A stretch of 64,000 nucleotides of DNA from Immundisolibacterales bacterium (GTDB lineage: Bacteria > Pseudomonadota > Gammaproteobacteria > HK1): positions 62,001 through 126,000 of the forward strand of contig JAPOPW010000074.1 of assembly GCA_026712715.1 (NCBI GenBank), read 5' to 3'. The notes under the pieces were generated by a model. That model made no database searches. It was not told the origin of the DNA and worked only from the letters and a program-made list of their open reading frames with translations. The position numbers and the translations under genes were made by a program. This document shows positions 54,207-64,000 of this stretch, one piece after another; positions within the stretch are counted from its first letter, which is position 1; every line of letters begins with the position of its first letter.

Positions 54207-54367
54207 CGTCCGCTCCTCCGTATCCGTTTCGTGTTCGTTTGCGCGTTCGAGTTCAGATCCTGGCCCGGTGTCGCCGGCACGGGCGGCCGGGCGGCCGGCC
54301 GGCTTCGTTCGTGGCCCGGCTGGGCGGGTGCCCGTACGCCCCCGCCACCGCCGCCGCGGCCGTCGCC

Positions 54368-55618
54368 TCAGCCCCGCTCCAGGACCATCGCGGAGCCGAG
54401 CCCCGGGGTCCCCCAGCCGAGGTTCGCGCTGATCTCGGCGCCGCGCACCTGCCGGCACCCCCCTTCGCGGTAGTCGTAGGTGTGCTCCCGGCTCCCGTCC
54501 GACCCGATCGGGCAAGAGTCGTCCACCTCGCCCCGGAGCTGGCGCACGTTCTCGATGACCATGTTCATGCCGTGGGTGTAGCCCTCGCAGAGGTGGCCGC
54601 CCGAGGTGTTGTTGGGCCGCGCGCCACCGAGCTCGATGGTGCCGTTCGATACGTACTCGCCCCCTTCGCCCTTGGAGCAGAAGCCGTAGTCCTCGAGCTG
54701 GAGCATGGTGGTGAAGGTGAACGCGTCGTAGGAGCCGGTGAGGTCGACCTCGGACGGCCCGAGCCCCGCGTTCGGCCACAGGATGTCCTTCGCGTAGTGG
54801 CCCGCGACGGTCGCGAGCGGCCCGTGCTGGTAGTAGCTGTCGGCGCGCGGCTTGCAACAGCGCCCGACCACCCCCCGGACGAGGGCGGGGCGGGGCCGGA
54901 GATCGCGGGCCTGGTCCGTCCGGGTCACGATGATGCAGGTCGCGTTGTCCGTCTCCACGCAGCAGTCCAGGAGGTGAAGGGGCTTGCAGATGATGCGGCT
55001 CGCGAGGACGTCCTCCACCGTGTAGCGCTTGCGGTAGTACGCCTTCGGGGTGTTGGAGGCATGCTTGCTGTGCGCCACCTTGACCCCCGCGACCTGGGCG
55101 GGAGTGGTGCCGTAGTCGTAAAGGTGGCGCATGAACGTCGGGGCGAACATCTGGCCCGCGCTTTGCCAGCCGTAGGCGCGCATGTGGATCTGGTCGCCGG
55201 CGATGGGCACCGCGGAACGCGCGCCGGTGCCGCCGATCCGCACCTGCGAGTAGCCGTTCATGGCCCGGAAGATCGCGACCGTGTTGCACATCCCGGCCTC
55301 GATCACCCCGGTCGCGATCCCGACGAGGGCCTCGGTGCTCGAGCCCCCGCCGTGCACGTCCATGTAGAAGTTGAGGCGGATCCCGAGATCGCCCGCGACG
55401 AAGGTCGAGAACGTCGAGTCGTTGCCGGAATAGGAGAGCATGCCGTCGATGTCCGCCGCGCCGAGCCCGGCGTCCTCCATGGCGTTCTTGACCGCCCAGG
55501 TCGCGAGCGAGCGGGTGGTGTACTTCGAGCCGCGCATGTAGGGGGTCTCGCCGACCCCGCAGATCGCGTAACGGTTGCGAAGTCCCTTGGTGGTGGTGGC
55601 GTCGAGGTCGCTGGTCAT
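54368..55618 (-). CDS. Thiolase-family / lipid-transfer (SCP-x-like) protein
   Basis: This 416-residue thiolase fold has IDGMLSYSGNDSTF, YMDVHGGGSSTEALVGIATGVIEAG (the usual nucleophile Cys position has Gly/Ser), SYDAFTFTTMLQLEDYGF, and GGHLCEGYTHGMNMVIENV near the C-terminal active site. The group is non-decarboxylating and often needs a DUF35 partner, which follows 161 bases downstream. The ATG at 55618 follows GGAAAGGAAC. Substrate unknown. Confidence 0.82.
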   Translation of the reverse strand: MTSDLDATTTKGLRNRYAICGVGETPYMRGSKYTTRSLATWAVKNAMEDAGLGAADIDGMLSYSGNDSTFSTFVAGDLGIRLNFYMDVHGGGSSTEALVGIATGVIEAGMCNTVAIFRAMNGYSQVRIGGTGARSAVPIAGDQIHMRAYGWQSAGQMFAPTFMRHLYDYGTTPAQVAGVKVAHSKHASNTPKAYYRKRYTVEDVLASRIICKPLHLLDCCVETDNATCIIVTRTDQARDLRPRPALVRGVVGRCCKPRADSYYQHGPLATVAGHYAKDILWPNAGLGPSEVDLTGSYDAFTFTTMLQLEDYGFCSKGEGGEYVSNGTIELGGARPNNTSGGHLCEGYTHGMNMVIENVRQLRGEVDDSCPIGSDGSREHTYDYREGGCRQVRGAEISANLGWGTPGLGSAMVLERG

Positions 55619-55714
55619 GTTCCTTTCCGGTTGGCGGGGGCGAGCATCGGGGATGGGTCGAGTCAAGGGCGCGATCTTACCGGCTGCCGTCCGTAAAGCG
55701 TGACGGTCCTGTTT

Positions 55715-55759
55715 CAGGGGTCGGAGCGCGGCTTCCCGGAGAGTGCGCTCCGACCCCTG
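55715..55759. repeat. Perfect 15-bp palindrome (REP-like or terminator)
   Basis: CAGGGGTCGGAGCGC at 55715-55729 is exactly mirrored by GCGCTCCGACCCCTG at 55745-55759, with a 15-base loop. It abuts the MFS stop and lies between two minus-strand genes. No T-run is seen on the minus strand; TCATTTCC follows on the plus strand. No second copy was noticed in the window. Confidence 0.6.
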
Positions 55760-57151
55760 TCATTTCCTTCGAGCCGCGCCGAGGACCGCGATGCCGAGGA
55801 AGACAGCGCCGGCGGCGGCGAGGAACGTCGCCCGGTAGGCGTCGAGAAACGCATCCCGCCCCCCGGTCTCCCCCCCGAGCGCCGAGAAGAGCAGGGTGCC
55901 CGTGCTCGCGACGAGCACCACGCCGACCGTGCGGGTCACCATGTTGAGGCTGCCTGCGACGCCCTGCCGGCTCCGCGGGATGCTGCCCATGACGAAGTCC
56001 ATGCTCGCGACCTGGAACAGTCCCTGCCCGCACCCGTGGGCGAGGAGCACGGCGACGAGGGCGGCCGCCCCCGCCTCCACCGGCAGGAAGGCGATCGCGC
56101 AAAGGGATGCTCCGAGGATGGCGAGGCCCGCGACGCTGAGCCGGAACGACCCGGTGTAGCGGAGCAGATGTCCCGCAACCGGCGAGGCCGCGATCATTCC
56201 GAGCGGCGAGGCCGCGAGGAGGAGCCCGGCCACCGCCGTCCCCGCCCCCAGGACCCGGACGAGGTAGTAGGGCGTCAGGAGGTAGACCATGAAGCTGCCG
56301 ACGTTCATGAGCACGTGGGCGGTGTTGGCGGCCGCGAACGGGCGGATGCGGAAGAGCCGGACGTCGATGACGGGGTGCGCGGTGCGAATCTCGTGGCGGA
56401 TGAACCAGGCCGCGATGAGAGCGGCTCCGGCGACGACGAGGAACGCCGCCCAGCCGAGGCGGGGGCCCTGGTTGAGGGCGAGGAGGGCGGCCGCGAGCGC
56501 GGCGCCGAGTCCGAGGGCGCCGCGCAGGTCGAAGGGCTCGTCCGGCGTCGCATGGCCCGGGTCCGGCACCAGCGCGACGACGAGCGCGGCCGCGAGGAGG
56601 ACGAGGGGCACCCGGTACCAGAACACGGCCGGCCATCCCCAGATGTCGACGAGGATGCCCCCGACGACCGGCCCGAGCATGAGGGCGGCCGCGAACCCCA
56701 TGGTGAACCAGCCGACGACCCGGCTGCGCTCGCGTTCCGGAAACGAGAGGGTCGCGAGGGCGGGTCCGCAGCTCAGCAGGAAGGCGTTCCCCGCGCCCTG
56801 GAGGACCCGGGCGACGAGCAGCCAACCGAAGGTGGACGCGAGGGCGCAGAGGACGAGCCCGACCGCGCACCAGAGGAGCCCGGTCAGAAACACCCGCTTG
56901 TGGCCGACGATGTCCGCGAGGCGGCCGAGTCCCGGGATGAGGGCCGCGTAGGTGAGGACGTTGCAGATGATCACCCACTGGATGGCGGCCACGTCGTTGT
57001 CGAACGCGGCCGTGATGGCGGGGAACGCGATGTTGACCGAGGTGTCGAGCGGCGCCGCCGAGATCCCGATGGCCACGACGAAGAGCGTGAGCCGGGACCG
57101 GGATCGGGGCGGGCGGGTCGCGCGCGACCGGGTTTCGCGGGCTATCGGCAC
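55760..57151 (-). CDS. MFS transporter, EmrB/QacA-type
   Basis: This 463-residue membrane protein has many hydrophobic segments, probably 14. Signatures are [19 protein letters not shown] (motif D1), [20 protein letters not shown] (motif A) and [17 protein letters not shown], then [31 protein letters not shown] (motif C, antiporter). It is a drug or metabolite proton antiporter; the substrate is unknown. GTG 57151 is used because AAGGGGAGGA is next to it; earlier in-frame codons add a basic, unconserved tail. Confidence 0.85.
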   Translation of the reverse strand: MPIARETRSRATRPPRSRSRLTLFVVAIGISAAPLDTSVNIAFPAITAAFDNDVAAIQWVIICNVLTYAALIPGLGRLADIVGHKRVFLTGLLWCAVGLVLCALASTFGWLLVARVLQGAGNAFLLSCGPALATLSFPERERSRVVGWFTMGFAAALMLGPVVGGILVDIWGWPAVFWYRVPLVLLAAALVVALVPDPGHATPDEPFDLRGALGLGAALAAALLALNQGPRLGWAAFLVVAGAALIAAWFIRHEIRTAHPVIDVRLFRIRPFAAANTAHVLMNVGSFMVYLLTPYYLVRVLGAGTAVAGLLLAASPLGMIAASPVAGHLLRYTGSFRLSVAGLAILGASLCAIAFLPVEAGAAALVAVLLAHGCGQGLFQVASMDFVMGSIPRSRQGVAGSLNMVTRTVGVVLVASTGTLLFSALGGETGGRDAFLDAYRATFLAAAGAVFLGIAVLGAARRK

Positions 57152-57286
57152 TCCTCCCCTTCCGCATGCGCCTGGACGACCCGGTCTCCGGCCCGTCCCC
57201 GGCGGCCGCCGCACCTTATACTGTTTGTCTTCATCCTCGGCGATTCCCAGGCCCCGCCCGCCGGCACTCACGATCGATCGTTCGCC

Positions 57287-58558
57287 ATGACCACTGCCCC
57301 CGCATCGCTTCGCTCCGTGTTCCTGCGTACCCTCGTCGAACGCGGCTACATCCACCAGTGCACCGATCTCGAGGGCCTGGACGCAGCCGCGGCCAGCGGC
57401 CGGATCACCGGCTACATCGGGTTCGACGCGACGGCCGATTCACTGCACGTCGGAAGCCTCGTCCAGATCATGCTGCTCCGCCACATGCAGCGCAGCGGAC
57501 ACCAACCCATCGTGCTCATGGGTGGCGGAACGACCAAGGTCGGCGACCCGTCCGGCAAGGACAAGAGCCGGCAGCTCCTCTCCGCGCAGCGCATCGAGTC
57601 GAACATCTCGGGCATTCGCCGGGTGTTCGAGCGCTTTCTCGCATTCGAGGACGACGCGGCCCTGATGGTCGACAACGCGGACTGGCTGGACGCCCTGCAC
57701 TACATCCCGTTCCTGCGAGAGTACGGGCGGCACTTCTCGGTCAACCGGATGCTCGGCTTCGAGTCGGTCAAGCTCCGGCTCGATCGCGAACAGCCCCTCT
57801 CGTTCCTCGAGTTCAACTACATGGTGCTCCAGGCCTACGACTTCCTCGAGCTCGGGCGCCGCTACGAGTGCCGCCTGCAGATGGGGGGCTCCGACCAGTG
57901 GGGCAACATCGTGTGCGGGGTGGAGCTCGGGCGCCGGGCGACGGGGCTCGACCTCTACGGGCTGACCTCGCCGCTCATCACCCTCGCGAGCGGCGCCAAG
58001 ATGGGCAAGACGGCGGCCGGGGCGGTGTGGCTCAACCCGGAACGCTTCTCGCCCTACGAGTACTGGCAGTACTGGCGCAACACCGAGGACGCGGACGTGG
58101 GGCGCTTCCTTCGCCTCTTCACCGAGCTTCCCCTCGACGAGATCGCCCGGCTCGAGGCGCTCGCGGGGGCGGAGATCAACGAGGCGAAGGCGATCCTCGC
58201 GACCGAGGCGACGGCCCTTTGCCACGGGCCGGAGGCGGCGCGCGAGGCGGCGGAGACGGCGCGGCGCACGTTCGCATCCGGCGGCGGGGACGCCGCGTTC
58301 GCGGACGGGCTCCCGACCATCGAGATCCCGCGGGCGCGCCTCGACGATGGAGTTCCGCTCTACGATCTCCTGCGCGAGGCGGGGCTCGTCAAGAGCAACA
58401 GCGAGGCGCGCCGCCTCATCCGGGGCGGCGGCGCGCGGGTCAACGACGCGCCGGTCGGCGACGAGACCGGCACCGTCGGCCCGGCCGACCTCACCGCCGA
58501 AGGCGCCGTCAAGCTCTCCGCCGGCCGCAAGCGCCACGCCCTCGTCCGCCCCGCCTGA
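57287..58558 (+). CDS. tyrS: Tyrosyl-tRNA synthetase
   Basis: TyrRS charges tRNA-Tyr. The 423-residue protein has the class I HIGH-like motif LHVGSL after [44 protein letters not shown] and the KMSKS-like [13 protein letters not shown]. The C-terminal S4 domain runs from about 355 ([20 protein letters not shown]). It is divergent from the MFS gene. Confidence 0.96.
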   Translation: MTTAPASLRSVFLRTLVERGYIHQCTDLEGLDAAAASGRITGYIGFDATADSLHVGSLVQIMLLRHMQRSGHQPIVLMGGGTTKVGDPSGKDKSRQLLSAQRIESNISGIRRVFERFLAFEDDAALMVDNADWLDALHYIPFLREYGRHFSVNRMLGFESVKLRLDREQPLSFLEFNYMVLQAYDFLELGRRYECRLQMGGSDQWGNIVCGVELGRRATGLDLYGLTSPLITLASGAKMGKTAAGAVWLNPERFSPYEYWQYWRNTEDADVGRFLRLFTELPLDEIARLEALAGAEINEAKAILATEATALCHGPEAAREAAETARRTFASGGGDAAFADGLPTIEIPRARLDDGVPLYDLLREAGLVKSNSEARRLIRGGGARVNDAPVGDETGTVGPADLTAEGAVKLSAGRKRHALVRPA

Positions 58559-58647
58559 CCGTCCCTGACGGCATCGCGTCGCCCGGCCCCGCGCCGGGTA
58601 CGGATATTGCCTGCGCAATGGACGCTGCGGCCCGGCAGGCGGCGGGC

Positions 58648-60126
58648 TCAGGGGGCGTCGAAGCGGCGCATCTCGGGACCAAGGACGCGGTAGAGAGCGC
58701 GCCAGCGCTCGAGGCGCGGGGCCATGCGTTCGGCGAGCGCCGTGTCGGGATTGGCCACCCGGTCGACGGGGGGCGGGGTGCAGACCTCTTCCGGGCGCTC
58801 GCCGGTCGCGGCGAGGCGCGCGAGGCGGGCCGCGCCGAGGGCCGGACCGACCTCGCCCCCGGCGTGATACGTGAGTGGACAGCGAAGCGCGGCGGCGAGG
58901 ATGCGACCCCAGAGCGCGCTCCGCGCCCCGCCGCCAATGACCGAAGTCTCGTCGATCTCCGTCCCCGCCTCGAGAAGGGCGTCATGGCCGTCCGCGAAGG
59001 CGAAAGCGACGCCTTCCAGGACCGCCCAGCCGAGGTCTCCGCGGCTCGTCGCCTGGTCCAGGCCGAAGAACACGCCCTTCGCGTGCGGGTCGTTGTGCGG
59101 GGTGCGCTCGCCGGTGAGGTAGGGGAGGAAGAGGGGGGCGCGCTCGAGTCCGTCTTCCGCCTTCGCCGCTTCCGCGACCAGGGCCGCCTCGTCGCCCGCG
59201 CCCGTGACGGAGGCGGCCCATGCGAGGCAGGCGGCGGCGCTCAGGATCACCGACATCTGGTGCCAGGTGTCCGGCAGGCAGTGGCAGAACGCATGCACGG
59301 CGCGCTCCGGGTTCGGCGCGAAGGCCCGGTTCGCGGCGAAGAGGACGCCCGAGGTGCCGAGGGAGAGGAAGGCGCGGCCCGGCGACACGGTGCCGACCCC
59401 CGCCGCCCCGGCCGCGTTGTCCCCCGCCCCGCCCGCGATGACCACCTCCCCCGACATCCCCCACCGCCGGGCGAGCGATGGCGCGAGGGCAGCCGACGGA
59501 GCGGAGCCCTCCACGAGGCGCGGCATGTGGCCGAGATCGAGTCCGGTGGCGGCCAACATCTCCTGCGACCAGCGCCGGTTCGCGACGTCGAGCCAGAGCG
59601 TCCCCGACGCGTCCGACATCTCGGCCACGTGCTCGCCGCTCAGCCGGTACCGCAGGTAGTCCTTGGGCAGCAGCACCTTCGCGACCCTGGCGAACAGCTC
59701 GGGCTCGTGCGCGGCCACCCACATGAGCTTCGGGGCGGTGAAGCCCGGCATCGCGAGGTTGCCGGTGATCCGGCGCGAGTCCGGCACCGCGGCCTCGAGG
59801 GCCGCGCACTCGGCGCCCGAACGCCCGTCGTTCCAGAGAATGGCGGGGCGCAGCACCTCCCCCGCCGCGTCGAGGAGGGTGGCGCCGTGCATCTGGCCGG
59901 AGAGCCCGATGGCCCGGGTCGCGGCGAGCGCCGATCCGTGCCCGGCCGCGAGCTCGTCGACGGCCCGGCCCGTGGCCGTCCACCACTCTTCCGGCTCCTG
60001 CTCCGACCACAGCGGCCGGGGCGTCGAGACCTCGAGCGGTGCGGCGCACTGCCCGACGATCCGGTCGCCGCCGTCCAGCAGGACCGCCTTCACCCCCGAT
60101 GTGCCGAGATCGATACCGAGATACAC
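58648..60126 (-). CDS. xylB: Xylulokinase
   Basis: This 492-residue FGGY-family kinase phosphorylates D-xylulose to enter the pentose phosphate pathway. LGIDLGTSGVKAVLLD is the phosphate 1 loop, GLSGQMHGATLLD carries the catalytic region with MHG, ILWNDGRSGAEC binds the sugar, and AGGAGDNAAGAAGVG and LGTSGVLFAA are the second ATP motifs. GTG start, with GGAGGAGGAAAACGC upstream. No xylA or sugar transporter is adjacent, so the substrate could be another ketose. The transketolase pair at 46-48 kb would act downstream of xylulose 5-phosphate. Confidence 0.88.
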   Translation of the reverse strand: MYLGIDLGTSGVKAVLLDGGDRIVGQCAAPLEVSTPRPLWSEQEPEEWWTATGRAVDELAAGHGSALAATRAIGLSGQMHGATLLDAAGEVLRPAILWNDGRSGAECAALEAAVPDSRRITGNLAMPGFTAPKLMWVAAHEPELFARVAKVLLPKDYLRYRLSGEHVAEMSDASGTLWLDVANRRWSQEMLAATGLDLGHMPRLVEGSAPSAALAPSLARRWGMSGEVVIAGGAGDNAAGAAGVGTVSPGRAFLSLGTSGVLFAANRAFAPNPERAVHAFCHCLPDTWHQMSVILSAAACLAWAASVTGAGDEAALVAEAAKAEDGLERAPLFLPYLTGERTPHNDPHAKGVFFGLDQATSRGDLGWAVLEGVAFAFADGHDALLEAGTEIDETSVIGGGARSALWGRILAAALRCPLTYHAGGEVGPALGAARLARLAATGERPEEVCTPPPVDRVANPDTALAERMAPRLERWRALYRVLGPEMRRFDAP

Positions 60127-60303
60127 CGCGTTTTCCTCCTCCAGCCCCGGGACCGCGACTCCTTCACCGAAGGCTAGACGGAACCACGCCGGAAAATCCA
60201 GGAGCGAGGCGGGCGCCGCCGGTTCCGCGGGAGACGGACTGGCCGGGGGGCGCGCAACGCCACTATCATTGCGGGTTCACGCGGATTCGCGAGCGAGATC
60301 GAA

Positions 60304-61707
60304 ATGGCGAAGAACACGCTCTACGACAAGGTCTGGGACGCGCACGTGGTAACCCGGCTCCCGACCGGGCAGTACCAGCTCTTCATCGGGCTGCACCTCA
60401 CCCACGAGGTCACCACCCCGCAGGCCTTCGACATGCTCGAGGAGCGCGGACTCGGCGTCGCCTACCTCGACCGGACGGTGGCGACCGTCGATCACATCAT
60501 CCCGACCGACAGCATGGCCCGGCCCTACGCGGACGAGCAGGCGGAGGCGATGATGGCCGCCCTCGAGACCAACGCGAAGCGCCACAACCTCAACTTCTTC
60601 GATTTCGCCTCCGGACGCCAGGGCATCGTGCACGTCATCGGGCCGGAGCTCGGCCTGGTCCACCCCGGGATGACGGTCGCGTGCGGCGACTCCCACACCG
60701 CCACCCACGGCGCGTTCGGGACCCTCGCGTTCGGCATCGGCACGAGCCAGGTCCGCGACGTGCTCGCCTCGCAGTGCCTGAGCGTGGACCCGCTCAGGGT
60801 TCGGCGCATCGAGATCGGCGGGGCGCTCCGCCCGGGGGTGGAGCCGAAGGACGTGACCTTGCACGTCATCCGCCGCCTCGGGGTCAAGGGCGGCATCGGC
60901 TACGCCTACGAGTACGCGGGCTCCGTCATCGAGTCGATGTCCATGGAGGGGCGGATGACGGTGTGCAACATGGCCATCGAGGGCGGGGCGCGGGTCGGTT
61001 ACGTCAACCCGGACGAGACCACCTTCGACTATCTGCGCGGCCGCGAATACGCCCCGGACGAGAGCGCCTGGGACGGGGCCGTCACGCACTGGAAGTCGAT
61101 GGCGTCCGACGCGGACGCGCAGTACGACGACCTCGTGCGGATGGACGGAGCGGACATCGCCCCCACCGTCACCTGGGGCATCACTCCGGGGCAGAGCGTG
61201 GGGGTCGGCGAGCCGCTCCCCGCGGTCGAGGAGTTCGAAGAGGCGGACCGGCCGACCGTGGAGCGCGCGTACGCGCACATGGACCTTCGCCCGGGCCAGA
61301 AGATGACCGAGGTGCCGGTGGATGTCGTGTTCATCGGGAGCTGCACCAATTCGCGGTTGAGCGATCTGCGGGCCGCGGCGGAGATCGCGAAGAAGGGAAC
61401 GGTGGCGGCCAGGGTCAAGGCCATCGTGGTGCCGGGCTCGCAGCAGGTGAAGGCGCAGGCCGAGGAGGAAGGACTCGACGACGTGTTCCGGGCGGCCGGC
61501 TTCGAGTGGCGCAACGCCGGGTGCTCGATGTGCCTCGGCATGAACCCGGACAAGCTGGTCGGACGCCAGATCTCGGCGAGCACCAGCAACCGCAACTTCA
61601 TCGGCCGCCAGGGGAGCGCGGAGGGCCGCACCCTCCTCATGTCGCCCCCCATGGCCGCCGCGGCCGCCATCGAGGGCCGCGTCACCGACGTGCGCGAGCT
61701 CGCCTGA
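60304..61707 (+). CDS. leuC: 3-isopropylmalate dehydratase large subunit
   Basis: LeuC isomerises 2- to 3-isopropylmalate in leucine synthesis with a 4Fe-4S cluster. The protein has 467 residues. The cluster Cys are in FIGSCTNSR and [34 protein letters not shown] is the other hallmark. [16 protein letters not shown] is the usual start. It is followed 42 bases later by leuD. Confidence 0.96.
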   Translation: MAKNTLYDKVWDAHVVTRLPTGQYQLFIGLHLTHEVTTPQAFDMLEERGLGVAYLDRTVATVDHIIPTDSMARPYADEQAEAMMAALETNAKRHNLNFFDFASGRQGIVHVIGPELGLVHPGMTVACGDSHTATHGAFGTLAFGIGTSQVRDVLASQCLSVDPLRVRRIEIGGALRPGVEPKDVTLHVIRRLGVKGGIGYAYEYAGSVIESMSMEGRMTVCNMAIEGGARVGYVNPDETTFDYLRGREYAPDESAWDGAVTHWKSMASDADAQYDDLVRMDGADIAPTVTWGITPGQSVGVGEPLPAVEEFEEADRPTVERAYAHMDLRPGQKMTEVPVDVVFIGSCTNSRLSDLRAAAEIAKKGTVAARVKAIVVPGSQQVKAQAEEEGLDDVFRAAGFEWRNAGCSMCLGMNPDKLVGRQISASTSNRNFIGRQGSAEGRTLLMSPPMAAAAAIEGRVTDVRELA

Positions 61708-61749
61708 GCCGGCGCCCGCGCGCACGAATCGAACGAGAGGGAAGCAACC

Positions 61750-62358
61750 ATGTCCGAGCTCGGCGTTAGCTCCATCTCCGGGACGGCGATCGCCATCCAC
61801 GGGAACGACATCGACACCGACCGCGTCATCCCCGCCCGTTACCTGAAAGCCATCACCTTCTCGGAGCTCGGGCGGTACCCCTTCCAGGACGAGCGCTTCG
61901 AGCCGGACGGCACCGCGCGCGAGCACCCGTTCAACCGCGACGAGTGCCGCGGCGCGAAGCTCCTCTTCGTGAACGAGAACTTCGGCTGCGGATCGAGCCG
62001 GGAGCACGCTCCGCAGTGCCTGCGGCAGTGGGGGATCGAGGCGGTGGTCGGGGTCTCGTTCGGCGAGATCTTCGCCGGCAACTGCGAGATGATCGGAGTT
62101 CCCGCGGTGCGGGCGCGGCCCGAGGACATGGTCCGGCTCCAGGCCGCGGCCGATGCCGATCCCTCCATCGAGTTCACCGTCGACCTCGATGCGATGCGGA
62201 TCACGGGCGGCAACGAGACGGTCGAGCTCGAGATGCCCGAGAACCGCCGCCGATCCCTTCGCGAAGGGCACTGGGACACGACCGGGATCCTGGTCGGCAA
62301 CGCGCCGACGGTGCGCGAGGTCTACGAACGGCTCCCCTACACGAGCGGCTACCGGTAA
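61750..62358 (+). CDS. leuD: 3-isopropylmalate dehydratase small subunit
   Basis: This 202-residue swivel-domain partner of LeuC has NDIDTDRVIPARYLKAI near residue 20, NFGCGSSREHAPQCLRQWGI near 80 and VVGVSFGEIFAGNCEMIGV, all family hallmarks. AGAGGGAAGCAACC precedes the ATG. It forms the heterodimeric isomerase with leuC. The 283 bases after it hold no gene I can support. Confidence 0.96.
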   Translation: MSELGVSSISGTAIAIHGNDIDTDRVIPARYLKAITFSELGRYPFQDERFEPDGTAREHPFNRDECRGAKLLFVNENFGCGSSREHAPQCLRQWGIEAVVGVSFGEIFAGNCEMIGVPAVRARPEDMVRLQAAADADPSIEFTVDLDAMRITGGNETVELEMPENRRRSLREGHWDTTGILVGNAPTVREVYERLPYTSGYR

Positions 62359-62641
62359 CCCGGCCACCCGGACGGCGCCGGGCGCGCGGCATGTCCGAGG
62401 GCCCGGCTCGGGCCGGCGAGGCATCGCGAGTGGACGCCCCCGGCCGCCTCGGCGCGCAAGCGGCTCGGCTTCCGCGGCCGCGGGAGATGCCGGGGGTGCC
62501 TGGCGCGGGGCGTTCGGCGGACCCGCGGCGATGGAACGCGCGGATGCGTGCCACGACGGGCGCGGGACCCGGCCCTCCGGGCAATCGGTGCGGACGGCCG
62601 CACCGGTCGCTTCTCCCCGGGTCCTTGCACGGCCGCCGGCC

Positions 62642-62845
62642 ATGATCGCGGCGCAAGGCGGCTTCGGCGCCGGCCGCCCGCGCCCCTGGTCTTCCCTTCC
62701 CCGCCCGGTCCGCGAGGTGGAGCACGCGTGGATCCCCCTCGCGGACGGCACCCGGCTCGCCGGCCGCTACTGGCTGCCGATCGATGCCGGGGAGCGACCC
62801 GTGCCCGCGATCCTCGAGTACATCCCGTACGGCAAGCGCGACCGT
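62642..62845 (+). pseudogene. Truncated CocE/NonD (X-Pro dipeptidyl-peptidase) hydrolase, N-terminal fragment
   Basis: About 68 residues match the start of CocE/NonD hydrolases: VREVEHAWIPLADGTRLAGR, then YWLPIDAG and AILEYIPYGKRD. After the last Asp the homology stops and the frame runs into antisense of a peptide permease. The catalytic domain is missing. It is the left side of a deletion or inversion join. Confidence 0.7.
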
Positions 62846-63175
62846 CATCGCGGTCGCCACGGGCAGCACCGTGGGCCCCAGGCGCTCGAGGATGAGATCC
62901 GGAACCGGCGCGTTGAAGAACAGCGATTATCCGAGATCGCCCGAGAGCACCCGTTCCAGGTAGAGGAGGAGCTGGTCGTGGAGGGGAGCGTCGAGGCCGT
63001 AGGCCCTGCGGATGTCTCGGAGGATGTCTTCGGTGACGCCGCCCATCCCGCCTGCGATGGTGAGCGCGGGGTCGCCGGGCGCGAGGTGGATCAGCACGAA
63101 GTTGAGAACGAGAACCGCCGCGACGAGGGCGGCGGCGCCGAGGAGGCGGTGTGCGAAGATCAGGGCGAGCCGCAC
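62831..63175 (-). pseudogene. Truncated dipeptide ABC permease (DppB-like) with nonsense codon
   Basis: From GTG 63175 the frame reads LIFAHRLLGAAALVAAVLVL, then VLIHLAPGDPA, YGLDAPLHDQLLLYLERVL and SGDLG, typical of DppB. TAA (62929-62927) replaces the conserved Tyr of GDLGYS, and the frame then continues SLFFNAPVPDLILERL before homology ends near 62835. The remaining five or so helices are absent. It is downstream of the peptide-binding gene on the same strand. Confidence 0.75.
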
Positions 63176-63267
63176 GTCTGCCCTATCCGTGGGACGCTCA
63201 GCGGGAGGCGGCCGGCGGGAAGACGCCCGGGCCCGGTTCAATGCGGCCGCTCCGGCTCAGGGCCGGC

Positions 63268-64000
63268 TCAGCGGTCGAGCCAGACCTCGTCCCACGGCTG
63301 CATGGGACCCCACACCGTTTCGGGCGGATCCATGACCGTCCGGTGCGATACGGTGACATAGGGCTCCTCGTTGATGAAGTAGAGGGGCAGCTCGTCGCTG
63401 ACGATTCGCTGAAACTCTTCGTAGAGCGCCTTGCGTCGTCCAACGCCGAGGGTGGCCCCCGCTTCCCGAAGCAGCGCATCCACCCTCTCGTTGCAATAGC
63501 CCTGAGTGTTGGACCAGACCGTCTTCTTGATGTTGGCGCAAAGGTAGATGCGGTGGACCCCGATGACGGGATCGGGATAGGTCCAGTGGGTGTTCATGGT
63601 GAATTGGTAGTCCCAGGACGCGATGCGCCGCGCCCAGCTCGGGAAGTCGGCGGCCGCGCGCAGATCGACCGCGATGCCCACCTTCCTCAGCTGGGACTTG
63701 ATGTAGGCTGCGCCGGTTCCGAGGCTGTCGGCGTGGAACGGGGGGTAGTCGAGAACGACCTTCAGCCGTACGCCCTCCCCATCCGGTCGGTAGCCGGCCT
63801 CGTCGAGCAGCCTCCGTGCGCGCTCCAGGTCCACCGGGTAGCGGTTCAGGCTGTCGCTGTGGAAGGGGCTCGAGCTGTGCAGCGGGCCGTAGCCCGGCCG
63901 CGGCAGCCCGCCGTGCAGCGTGTTTACCATGAAATCCTGGTCGATGGCGTAGGCGACGGTCTGGCGAACCCGCAGCTCGTCGAACGGAGGCGCGCGCAGG
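63268..64000 (-). CDS. Peptide/nickel ABC transporter substrate-binding protein, C-terminal part
   Basis: The gene runs in from beyond the window end and stops at 63268. The 243 visible residues match family-5 (DppA/OppA) binding proteins: FDELRVRQTVAYAIDQDF, YPVDLERARRLLDEAGYRPDG, KSQLRKVGIAVDLR and LPLYFINEEPY. The N-terminus and signal are outside. The permease next to it is broken (62831-63175), so the importer is probably non-functional unless other copies exist. Confidence 0.85.
   Translation of the reverse strand, partial: LRAPPFDELRVRQTVAYAIDQDFMVNTLHGGLPRPGYGPLHSSSPFHSDSLNRYPVDLERARRLLDEAGYRPDGEGVRLKVVLDYPPFHADSLGTGAAYIKSQLRKVGIAVDLRAAADFPSWARRIASWDYQFTMNTHWTYPDPVIGVHRIYLCANIKKTVWSNTQGYCNERVDALLREAGATLGVGRRKALYEEFQRIVSDELPLYFINEEPYVTVSHRTVMDPPETVWGPMQPWDEVWLDR

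Overview
The window is high-GC bacterial DNA, probably from an alphaproteobacterium of a Rhodospirillales-like lineage. The evidence is a DksA whose zinc finger is reduced to one Cys (the alphaproteobacterial form), a TyrRS with a KMGKT loop, separate leuC and leuD genes, a RuBisCO-like protein, a bufferin operon and many SBP-type ABC transporters. The assignment is inference, because no rRNA or tRNA gene was found.

Layout. 0-5 kb holds central carbon genes (DapA-family lyase, pta, citrate synthase) and a DksA with a very long basic N-terminus. 5-10 kb holds a GNAT enzyme, an unlisted 36-codon secreted peptide ending in an eight-residue Cys-to-Cys segment, a RuBisCO-like protein fused to a cupin, a PuuE-like deacetylase and a coiled-coil membrane protein built from 27-bp repeats. 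10.3-12.9 kb is a complete bufferin-type (copper-binding RiPP) operon, bufA-bufB-bufC-DoxX, with a GTAACC-type ECF promoter candidate. 13-19 kb holds an ABC-F protein, a translationally coupled ThDP enzyme/HAD/DUF924 trio, a GNAT and a YbaK protein. 19.7-24.7 kb holds a ribose-type ABC transporter facing iolD, which suggests inositol use. 24.9-28.6 kb holds a desaturase, an M20 amidase, thpR and a second small coiled-coil protein. 28.8-34.6 kb is a five-gene carbohydrate ABC transporter with two different ATPases.

35-37.2 kb holds a sulfite-exporter-like permease and a selenoprotein of the glycine/proline reductase B family. That selenoprotein is one reading frame interrupted by an in-frame UGA (Sec154, motif U-P-N-C) and followed by a SECIS-like hairpin; conventional calling would split it. 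37-46 kb holds a serine hydrolase, a D-aminoacylase, a GMC oxidoreductase, an E1 alpha/beta pair and a sulfatase/phosphonate monoesterase. 46-48.6 kb is a split transketolase divergent from soxR, with an 18-bp SoxR box inside a 19-bp promoter spacer. 48.7-51.4 kb holds hmgA, an IS3 remnant and a RHH/PIN toxin-antitoxin pair. 51.4-57.2 kb holds a hydantoinase A, an OB-fold/thiolase pair and an MFS exporter. 57.3-62.4 kb holds tyrS, xylB, leuC and leuD. The last 1.6 kb is a decay zone where a truncated CocE hydrolase meets a truncated, nonsense-bearing dppB, followed by a peptide-binding protein that runs off the window.

The strongest candidates for follow-up are the selenoprotein, the bufferin operon with its promoter, the SoxR-controlled split transketolase, the RuBisCO-like/cupin fusion and the Cys-bounded micropeptide.
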